Source of the DNA: a virus | Strand: one strand, 5' to 3' | Virus record (IMG/VR): IMGVR_UViG_3300010160_000200 | Location: 1 to 26,161 of that record | Length of the DNA: 26,161 nucleotides | In this document: positions 20,855-26,161 of the stretch, piece after piece | How positions within the stretch are numbered: the stretch's first letter is position 1 | Layout: each line of letters begins with the position of its first letter | Notes under the pieces: model-generated | What the model was told of the DNA's origin: nothing | What the model saw: only the letters and a program-made list of their open reading frames with translations | Database searches by the model: none | Made by a program: the position numbers and the translations under genes

Positions 20855-21814
20855 ATGAGTCAAGAATTTAAATTCCCTGATGAACAGGACAAAGATTTGC
20901 CCGAAGATACTCTAGACATTGAGTTAGAAATCGAGGACGATACCCCTGAAAAAGACAGGAATAAAGAAGCAATCCCTAAAGAAATGGTGGACAAGTTTGA
21001 CGCCGCCGACGATGAAGAAGAACTCGATGAGAAAGCCCAAGCCCTACGCTTAAAGCAGTATAAGAAGGTCTACCACGATGAGCGTCGTGCTAAAGAAGCT
21101 GCTTTTAGAGAGCAACAAGAAGCAGTTAGTCTAGCTAAACGGGTGATGGAGGAGAACAAGAAGCTCCGTGAACAGTACTCCGCAGGCGAGAAAACCTACA
21201 TTGAGACCGTACAAAACCAAGCCGACTTACAAGTCCAAGTGGCTCAACGTGCTTATAAGGAAGCTTTGGAGTCTGGAGATCCAGATCGCATCGTCGAAGC
21301 ACAAACTGCACTAAATGATGCGGGCTATAGAGTACATAAGGCAAAAGACTTTAGACCTAGTACTTTACAAGCGGAAGAAAATGATGTACAAATGCAGGAA
21401 GTGGAGCAACAGCGCCCTAAGATTGACCCCAAAACTCAGTCTTGGTTGGAACAGAATCCATGGTATGGCACTAAAAAAGCTATGTCCAGCTATGCTGTTG
21501 GGATACATGAAGAATTATTGGATGAGTACGGACAGACAGTTGTAGGTACTGACCAATACTTTAGACGTATAGACAGAACTATGCGTGATAAATTTCCTGA
21601 GTATTTCGATACTTTGGAAGACAAGGCCGAGCCGAATGAAGAGGTCCAGAAACCTACCTCCAAAGCTAAGCCAAGCACGGTAGTAGCTCCGGCAACTAGA
21701 AGTACGGCCTCTAAACAGGTACGACTTAAGACGTCTCAGCAAGCAATTGCTAAGAAGCTAGGATTAACCCCAGAGCAGTACGCTCGTGAACTTATGAAAT
21801 TGGAGGCCCTATAA
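20855..21814 (+). CDS. Head scaffolding protein (probable)
   Basis: A 319-residue highly charged protein. The first 70 residues are acidic and disordered (DKDLPEDTLDIELEIEDDT), followed by a long helical, coiled-coil-like region (about 75-165), a Gln/Pro linker, a helical section around residue 200 with NPWYGTKKAMSSYAVGIHEE, and a C-terminal basic tail ending KKLGLTPEQYARELMKLEAL. The layout, helical core plus basic C-terminal helix for coat binding, and the place between portal and capsid genes fit phage scaffolds. AGGAG precedes the start and the stop overlaps the next start as TAATG. It would be released or degraded before packaging. Confidence 0.82.
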   Translation: MSQEFKFPDEQDKDLPEDTLDIELEIEDDTPEKDRNKEAIPKEMVDKFDAADDEEELDEKAQALRLKQYKKVYHDERRAKEAAFREQQEAVSLAKRVMEENKKLREQYSAGEKTYIETVQNQADLQVQVAQRAYKEALESGDPDRIVEAQTALNDAGYRVHKAKDFRPSTLQAEENDVQMQEVEQQRPKIDPKTQSWLEQNPWYGTKKAMSSYAVGIHEELLDEYGQTVVGTDQYFRRIDRTMRDKFPEYFDTLEDKAEPNEEVQKPTSKAKPSTVVAPATRSTASKQVRLKTSQQAIAKKLGLTPEQYARELMKLEAL

Positions 21815-22269
21815 TGGCTGGCAATAACAACAGAATTACTCGTGAATTAGAAAGTCGTGATGTAACGGAGCGTCCTAAACAGTGGCAGCTTCCAGAACTT
21901 CTCCCTGAGCCTGACAAACAGGCTGGCTATTCTTATCGTTGGATTCGTGTTTCTACGTTAAATGCGGCTGACCCGCGCAATCTTTCTGCAAAACTGAGAG
22001 AAGGCTGGGAGCCCGTACGTTTAGAAGAACAACCTAAATTTCAACTGTTAGCTGATCCAAATAGTCGTTTTAAAGACAATATTGAGATTGGCGGGTTATT
22101 ACTCTGCAAAACCCCAACTGAGCTCGTAGAGCAGCGGAATGCATACTTTGCAAACCAAGCACAGAATCAGACGGAAGCTGTAGATAATAATTTAATGCGC
22201 CAAAGCGACCCACGGATGCCACTCTTTAACGAGAGAAAATCTTCGACTAGCTTTGGTAATGGTTCTTAA
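21814..22269 (+). CDS. Conserved-looking head-region protein
   Basis: A 151-residue hydrophilic protein beginning MAGNNNRITRELESRDVTER. Central motif YSYRWIRVSTLNAADPRNLS and GWEPVRLEEQPKF, followed by IEIGGLLLCKTPTELVEQRN, suggest a small folded alpha/beta domain; the C-terminal 45 residues are Gln/Asn-rich and likely flexible. I recall proteins of this type between scaffold and capsid genes in environmental podovirus-like phages, without a known function. It is coupled to scaffold by a TAATG overlap, suggesting similar production level and a role in head assembly. Confidence 0.82.
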   Translation: MAGNNNRITRELESRDVTERPKQWQLPELLPEPDKQAGYSYRWIRVSTLNAADPRNLSAKLREGWEPVRLEEQPKFQLLADPNSRFKDNIEIGGLLLCKTPTELVEQRNAYFANQAQNQTEAVDNNLMRQSDPRMPLFNERKSSTSFGNGS

Positions 22270-22289
22270 ATTTAATTAGGAGTTTTTAA

Positions 22290-22904
22290 ATGGCTTATCC
22301 TACCGTTTCAGGCCCTTACGGGTTTCAGCCAATCAATTTGATTGGTGGTCAGGTATTTGCTGGTTCAACTCGCTTAATTCCCATCGCTTCAGGCTCTGGC
22401 ACATCAATTTTTTACGGTGATGTCGTACGTCTAAATACAGGTGGTACACTAAGCAAAGTTTCAACCACAGCTACCGCAACCGACGCAGTTGGTATTTTCT
22501 TGGGTTGTCAGTTCACAAACCCAACCACCAAACAATTGTTGCAACAACAGTATTACCCAGCTAGCACAGTGGCTTCTGACATTCAAGCTTTTGTATTGGA
22601 TGATCCAGATGCATTGTTCAAAGTAGCGGTAACAGCTGCTGGCGCATCAACAATTAGCGGCGTAACACGTGCAGCAGTTGGTCTAAATACAGCTTTAATT
22701 TTGACCGCTGGTAGCACAACCACAGGTGACTCTTTAGCATCTGTTTCAGCAACTACAGCAGGCACTTCGACTCTTCCGATTCGTATTGTTGACGTAGTTC
22801 CAGAAACAACCAATGCAGCGGGTTCTTATACTGAAGTTATTGTTAAATTTAACTTTGGTACCCACACTTACTACAGCGCTACTGGTGTAGCTACTGCAGC
22901 CTAA
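22290..22904 (+). CDS. Probable capsid decoration or minor structural protein
   Basis: A 204-residue Ala/Thr/Ser/Gly-rich protein of beta-sandwich character, no charged clusters, starting MAYPTVSGPYGFQPINLIGG. Strand-like segments such as FYGDVVRLNTGG and AVGIFLGCQFTNP recur, and the composition is typical of phage virion surface proteins. AGGAG is 7 nt before the ATG. It lies immediately before the major capsid gene, the common site for decoration or stabilising proteins. The assignment is by composition and position. Confidence 0.75.
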   Translation: MAYPTVSGPYGFQPINLIGGQVFAGSTRLIPIASGSGTSIFYGDVVRLNTGGTLSKVSTTATATDAVGIFLGCQFTNPTTKQLLQQQYYPASTVASDIQAFVLDDPDALFKVAVTAAGASTISGVTRAAVGLNTALILTAGSTTTGDSLASVSATTAGTSTLPIRIVDVVPETTNAAGSYTEVIVKFNFGTHTYYSATGVATAA

Positions 22905-22917
22905 TAGGAGCTAAATA

Positions 22918-23826
22918 ATGGCTATTTCACGCGCACAACTATTAAAAGAGCTCCTTCCCGGACTGAATGCATTGTTCGGATTAGAGTATGCTCGCTATGG
23001 CGAAGAGCACAAAGAGATCTACGATACAGAGACCTCTGAGCGTTCTTTTGAAGAAGAAACCAAATTGTCTGGCTTTACAGCAGCCCCAGTCAAAAACGAA
23101 GGCTCTGCTATTCGTTACGACAACGGCCAAGAAGCATGGACAGCACGTTACAACCATGAAACAATCGCAATGGGCTTCAGCTTAACTGAAGAAGCTATCG
23201 AAGATAACTTGTATGACTCTTTGTCTGCTCGTTATACTAAGGCATTGGCACGTTCCATGGCTTACACTAAGCAAGTAAAAGCTGCTGCCGTTATTAACAA
23301 CGGTTTTAGCTCTTCTTATGCTGGTGGTGACGGTGTTGCTCTGTTCTCTACAGCACATCCATTGGTTTCTGGCGGTACAAACAGCAATACACAGACAACT
23401 ATGACTGACTTAAACGAGACTTCTTTGGAAGCCGCCGTTATTCAGATCGCTGGTTGGACTGATGAGCGTGGTTTGTTAATCGCTGCTAAACCTAGTAAAT
23501 TGATTGTTCCACCTAACCTCATGTTCGTTGCAACTCGCTTGCTCGAAACTGAATTACGTGTTGGCACAACCGATAATGACATCAACGCCTTGAAGAACAA
23601 TGGTTCTATCCCTGGTGGCTACACAGTTAATCACTTCCTAACCGATACAAACGGCTGGTATTTGACAACTGACGTACCTAATGGTATGAAGCACTTTGTT
23701 CGTACACCCCTTGCTAATAGCATGGATGGTGACTTTGATACTGGTAACGTTCGTTACAAGTCTCGTGAGCGTTACAGCTTCGGCTGGTCTGATCCTCTCG
23801 GTATGTGGGGCTCACAAGGCGCTTAA
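22918..23826 (+). CDS. Major capsid protein, Mu gpT-like
   Basis: A 302-residue coat protein. The N-terminus (AISRAQLLKELLPGLNALFG) is a helix; residues 30-120 include EEETKLSGFTAAPVKNEG and a long helix with YTKALARSMAYTKQVKAAAV; LFSTAHPLVSGGTNSN (about 141-156) matches the conserved STAHP region of Mu gpT-type major head proteins. The C-terminus ends with strands including VRYKSRERYSFGWSDPLGMW. No cleavable N-terminal prohead domain is apparent, consistent with a separate scaffold gene. AGGAG precedes the start and a strong terminator follows the stop by 22 bp. Expected HK97-like fold, hundreds of copies per head. Confidence 0.92.
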   Translation: MAISRAQLLKELLPGLNALFGLEYARYGEEHKEIYDTETSERSFEEETKLSGFTAAPVKNEGSAIRYDNGQEAWTARYNHETIAMGFSLTEEAIEDNLYDSLSARYTKALARSMAYTKQVKAAAVINNGFSSSYAGGDGVALFSTAHPLVSGGTNSNTQTTMTDLNETSLEAAVIQIAGWTDERGLLIAAKPSKLIVPPNLMFVATRLLETELRVGTTDNDINALKNNGSIPGGYTVNHFLTDTNGWYLTTDVPNGMKHFVRTPLANSMDGDFDTGNVRYKSRERYSFGWSDPLGMWGSQGA

Positions 23827-23848
23827 TCAGTTCCTTGGCTTTACTAAG

Positions 23849-23874
23849 ACCCCGCTCAAAAGGCGGGGTTTTTT
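23849..23874 (+). terminator. Rho-independent terminator after the capsid gene
   Basis: ACCCCGC and GCGGGGT form a 7 bp GC-rich stem around TCAAAAG, followed by a run of T. It closes the packaging/head operon. A promoter begins 2 bp after the T tract, so the next operon is decoupled from the previous one. Confidence 0.93.
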
Positions 23875-23875
23875 A

Positions 23876-23904
23876 TTGCACTTCTTTTTTATTTGTAGTA
23901 TGAT
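23876..23904 (+). promoter_or_regulatory. Strong sigma70-type promoter downstream of the capsid terminator
   Basis: TTGCAC (23876-23881), 17 bp, then TATGAT (23899-23904). It uses the same -35 box and spacing as the rightward promoter at 13769. Predicted start near 23911. It would boost the structural genes that follow. Confidence 0.78.
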
Positions 23905-23910
23905 TGGGAC

Positions 23911-23993
23911 ATCTGGGTAATTCCAGCCTATTTAACTGTCCCAGCAGACGATATACCGATTAATAGGCTTAACTTGTATATAGGAGAATCCTC
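23911..23993 (+). other. Structured 83-nt mRNA leader
   Basis: The leader contains competing inverted repeats: CTGG/CCAG around GTAATT (23913-23926), CTGGG/CCCAG (23913-23917 with 23940-23944), and AGCCTATT/AATAGGCT (23925-23932 with 23962-23969). They cannot all form together. AGGAG and the start codon follow at 23982-23996. It may stabilise the message or regulate translation. Confidence 0.5.
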
Positions 23994-24458
23994 ATGGGTT
24001 TCGCTACACACTTAGGCCCTTGGTTATTGGGCACAAATCGTTACACTACCGGTACAACTGCAACTACTTTAGCTAACACAGGTTGCACCGTTGTTTCTCA
24101 ATCAGCTCCTGTTGTATTCGGTACGTTGACTGGAAATTTAATTGCTGTTCCTGCTGGATCACAAATTGTTGACGTTAAAGTTGTTACTACAACCGTATTT
24201 AGCGCTGCCACTACTTGCGTATTAGATATTGGCGGTACAGCATTTACTACTACTGGCACTATTACTAGTGTTGGTTCTACAGCTCTTGGCGCTAATGCAA
24301 CAACTCCTGGCGGCTGGTTAAATGTTGGCTCTACTGATGTGTTAATTGCTTACACACTAGCTGGAACTTCCTTGTCTACTGGTGCAGCAACTATTATTGT
24401 TACTTATGCTGTTCGTAATTCTGATGGTAGTCAGCGTCCTACTGGTCAACAAAATTAA
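23994..24458 (+). CDS. Probable virion structural protein, Thr/Gly-rich
   Basis: A 154-residue protein dominated by Thr, Gly, Ala, Val and Ser with almost no charge except at the C-terminus (RNSDGSQRPTGQQN). Strand-forming segments such as NLIAVPAGSQIVDVKVVTTT and TTCVLDIGGTAF point to a beta-sandwich or beta-barrel. It is the first gene of the strong second late promoter, with AGGAG 7 nt upstream, so high production is expected. Decoration protein, tail or fibre-related component are all possible. Function inferred from composition and context only. Confidence 0.75.
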   Translation: MGFATHLGPWLLGTNRYTTGTTATTLANTGCTVVSQSAPVVFGTLTGNLIAVPAGSQIVDVKVVTTTVFSAATTCVLDIGGTAFTTTGTITSVGSTALGANATTPGGWLNVGSTDVLIAYTLAGTSLSTGAATIIVTYAVRNSDGSQRPTGQQN

Positions 24459-24464
24459 TCTTGC

Positions 24465-24481
24465 GGGGGCTTAGTGCCCCC
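24465..24481 (+). other. GC hairpin in short intergenic gap
   Basis: GGGGGC and GCCCCC pair around TTAGT in the 46 bp between two structural genes. There is no T tract after it, so it is probably a processing or stability element, or a weak attenuator, rather than a full terminator. Confidence 0.5.
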
Positions 24482-24504
24482 ATCACATCTTTAGGAGATT
24501 AATT

Positions 24505-25017
24505 ATGACAATGCAATATGACGTAAAACAAGCGCATATAAACGGTAGCGGAATTTTAGTTGTTGGACCAACTCGTATTAAAGGTATTTCATTGACTGGC
24601 AGTGCTACTGCTGGTCAGTTAGCTATGTTTGATACGCTTACAGCTCCAGTAACTACTGGAACATACGGTCGCTCTGGCACTACTGTTACTGTAACCCAAT
24701 CAGCTCACGGTTTGGCAACAGGGCAAGTTATTGGTATTGATTTTGCTGCTGGTACAGGCGGAACAGCTACTAACGGAAATTATATTGTTACTGTTACAAA
24801 CTCAAGTACTTTTACTGTAACTGATATTAATTCTGGCTCAATTACTGCTGGCGCTGCAATGATTTATTCCACAGGCAAATGGTTGTTAACATACGATACT
24901 GCAGCTGGTGATTCTTACAATAATTCTCCAGTAATTCCAGGTGAAGGCGTAAGAGTAGATAATGGTGTATATGCTTATTTATCAAACTTAACTGCAGCAA
25001 ATATTTTTTACGGATAA
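24505..25017 (+). CDS. Probable virion structural protein with FCCH-like insert
   Basis: A 170-residue protein in two parts. The outer frame (1-45 and about 118-170: YDVKQAHINGSGILVVGPTR, KWLLTYDTAAGDSYNNSPV, IPGEGVRVDNGVYAYLSN) looks like a small virion protein. Between them (about 52-115) is a beta-rich module with VTVTQSAHGLATGQVIGIDF and NYIVTVTNSSTFTVTD, the HGL-x-x-G signature of small modules found in phage tail and surface proteins and compared with the FCCH domain. The insert looks like a shuffled, exposed beta module. AGGAG precedes the start. High expression behind the 23.9 kb promoter is expected. Confidence 0.75.
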   Translation: MTMQYDVKQAHINGSGILVVGPTRIKGISLTGSATAGQLAMFDTLTAPVTTGTYGRSGTTVTVTQSAHGLATGQVIGIDFAAGTGGTATNGNYIVTVTNSSTFTVTDINSGSITAGAAMIYSTGKWLLTYDTAAGDSYNNSPVIPGEGVRVDNGVYAYLSNLTAANIFYG

Positions 25018-25019
25018 AA

Positions 25020-25778
25020 ATGACCGAGCCAATCAAAGCAGAGGGTTCTTATAATTTAGCGGGTCGGAAGGTAATGATTGGCCTTCCTTCTTACGACTAT
25101 AAAGTATCTTCTAAGCTAGCCATTTCGCTAGCTTCTTTTTGCGTACAAGCGACGCAGCACGGGGTTGACGTTCAGATTTGTAATATTTCTGGATGCTCTG
25201 TTGTGTCCCGTGTTCGTAACTTAATTGCAACGGATTTGTTAAATTCAGAGTGTACTGACTTGATGTTTATTGATTCAGATATCAACTTTAATGCCGAAGA
25301 TATTTTTCGCTTGATGGCGTGGAACACAGACCCTAAAAAAGGTATTGTTGCTGGTATTCCTGTTGCTCGTAAAAAAGGTCAAGTCTATTTCTCCACACTA
25401 GATACAGATGAAGACGACAGCATTTTTATGGACAAAATGGGCTTAGTCAGAGCCAAGCGTGTTGCTACAGCGTTTATGATGATCCGCAGAGAAGTGTTTG
25501 AGAGCCTTAGAGATGCACATCCAGAATGGCTTTACTATGACGAAAAGAAAGAAGGCGATCAAGTAATTTGTTTCTTTGACTTTGAGTTAAAAGACGGGCA
25601 TTATATTGGCGAAGATTATTTGTTCTGTGATCGTGCCCGTGAACAAGGTTTTGAAGTATGGATTGACCCAACGATTAAGCTAGGTCATATGGGAGTGCAT
25701 GAGTTTGAAGGTTCGTTTGGTGAAGAGTTTTTATACCCATTGATCCGCCCAGTAGATTCAAACAAGGAAGCCGCATAA
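25020..25778 (+). CDS. GT-A type glycosyltransferase
   Basis: A 252-residue enzyme with a GT-A fold. VMIGLPSYDYKV opens the nucleotide-binding strand; a DxD motif at 85-87 (LMFIDSDINF) should bind metal and sugar nucleotide; GEDYLFCDRAREQGFEVWID (197-216) matches the acidic catalytic-base region with following helix; LGHMG supplies a conserved His223. No membrane segment or signal peptide, so it is cytoplasmic. It follows the structural genes by 2 bp. Family enzymes in phages can glycosylate virion proteins or modify host surface sugars; the location favours virion proteins, but substrate is unproven. Confidence 0.88.
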   Translation: MTEPIKAEGSYNLAGRKVMIGLPSYDYKVSSKLAISLASFCVQATQHGVDVQICNISGCSVVSRVRNLIATDLLNSECTDLMFIDSDINFNAEDIFRLMAWNTDPKKGIVAGIPVARKKGQVYFSTLDTDEDDSIFMDKMGLVRAKRVATAFMMIRREVFESLRDAHPEWLYYDEKKEGDQVICFFDFELKDGHYIGEDYLFCDRAREQGFEVWIDPTIKLGHMGVHEFEGSFGEEFLYPLIRPVDSNKEAA

Positions 25779-26041
25779 TGGCTACTAAAAAGAAAAAAGG
25801 TCCCTCCCTTGCGGTTGGCCGTGGTGAAAAGTTGCCTGTATCTAAGGGCGCTGGGCTTACCGCCAAAGGTCGTGCTAAGTATAATGCGGCTACTGGCTCG
25901 AATTTAAAAGCCCCACAGCCTGAAGGTGGACCCCGTAAAAAATCGTTTTGCGCTCGTATGTCTGGTATGCCCGGCCCTATGAAAGATGAAAATGGTAAAC
26001 CAACCCGCAAAGCCGCAAGCCTAGCAAGATGGAAATGCTAA
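25778..26041 (+). CDS. Small basic conserved-looking protein (DUF6321-like)
   Basis: An 87-residue Lys/Arg/Gly-rich protein. Core motif GAGLTAKGRAKYNAATGSN, then LKAPQPEGGPRKKSFCARMS and GMPGPMKDENGKPTRKAASL, ending ARWKC. I recall this conserved pattern in many environmental phages as DUF6321; name from memory. The high positive charge suggests nucleic-acid binding and possible packaging with DNA. The start overlaps the previous stop as TAATG and AAGGAAG lies upstream. Function unknown. Confidence 0.82.
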   Translation: MATKKKKGPSLAVGRGEKLPVSKGAGLTAKGRAKYNAATGSNLKAPQPEGGPRKKSFCARMSGMPGPMKDENGKPTRKAASLARWKC

Positions 26042-26042
26042 A

Positions 26043-26161
26043 ATGAAAGATCCGTTTATGAACATGGACGAAGCAACAAAACACATAATTGACTTTGCTT
26101 CTATTGCAACCGTACTAGGAACCCTTGCAGATATGCTACCAGCTATTGCCGCTATTTTTAC
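26043..26161 (+). CDS. Partial holin-like small membrane protein (cut by right edge)
   Basis: The frame starts MKDPFMNMDEATKHIIDFAS and continues with IATVLGTLADMLPAIAAIF, a hydrophobic segment, to the window edge (39 codons seen). The pattern of a short polar N-terminus and a membrane helix with VLGTL and LPAIAA is familiar from small phage proteins annotated as putative holins. ATG is 1 nt after the preceding stop. The C-terminus is missing, so number of membrane spans is unknown and the holin call is tentative. Confidence 0.6.
   Translation, partial: MKDPFMNMDEATKHIIDFASIATVLGTLADMLPAIAAIF

Noticed and set aside
1-26161. tRNA genes, CRISPR array, integrase or attachment site, insertion sequence
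   Set aside because: I looked for cloverleaf ends, regularly spaced repeats and recombinase signatures by eye and saw none. A dedicated tRNA scan and profile search would be decisive.

Overview
The window is a piece of a tailed-phage genome (Caudoviricetes). Evidence is a complete packaging and head-assembly cluster (small and large terminase, P22-type portal, scaffold, Mu gpT-like major capsid protein) beside a phage-type replication/early module with a family A DNA polymerase and two small nucleases. Moderate-to-low GC, strong AAGGAG ribosome binding sites and sigma70-like promoters suggest a Gram-negative, probably proteobacterial, host. The gene set reminds me of uncultured freshwater podovirus-like phages, but this cannot be proven from the sequence. 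No tRNA, rRNA, CRISPR array, insertion sequence, integrase or repressor was recognised.

Layout: transcription diverges from a roughly 600 bp AT-rich region at 13.2-13.84 kb. Everything to its left is on the minus strand. From the centre leftward: a 237-residue Ala/Lys-rich protein, a 56-residue protein between two hairpin terminators, a non-coding stretch with GGAACATT iterons (11.83-12.14 kb), and a consensus promoter (TTGACA-N17-TAAAAT). This promoter probably drives a long, tightly overlapping operon: eight small genes, one unknown 305-residue protein, then an AAA+ MoxR/CobS-like ATPase, small genes, a vWA protein with an HExxH motif, and a DUF3150-like protein, ending at a UUCG-loop terminator near 3.97 kb. 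A second minus-strand unit (VRR-NUC nuclease, DNA polymerase, small genes, Cas4/RecB-like nuclease) starts near 3.84 kb and runs off the left edge.

To the right all genes are on the plus strand: small genes behind a strong promoter (TTGCAC-N17-TATACT), an HslV-like Ntn hydrolase, an HNH endonuclease, terminases, portal, a GroES-like co-chaperonin, scaffold, probable decoration protein and capsid. A rho-independent terminator follows the capsid gene. A second strong promoter (TTGCAC-N17-TATGAT) begins in its U-tract and drives two Thr/Gly/Ala-rich probable structural proteins, a GT-A glycosyltransferase, a small basic protein and a holin-like gene cut by the right edge.

The most unusual signal that ordinary annotation would miss is a family of seven 30-31 bp inverted repeats (half-site CCACYAYMTGACA) spread only through the minus-strand module at about 3.9, 6.1, 8.9, 10.1, 11.4, 11.7 and 13.2 kb. 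Each lies a short way upstream of a minus-strand start codon, three of them inside coding sequence. They look like dispersed operators or stoperator-like sites for an unidentified regulator.
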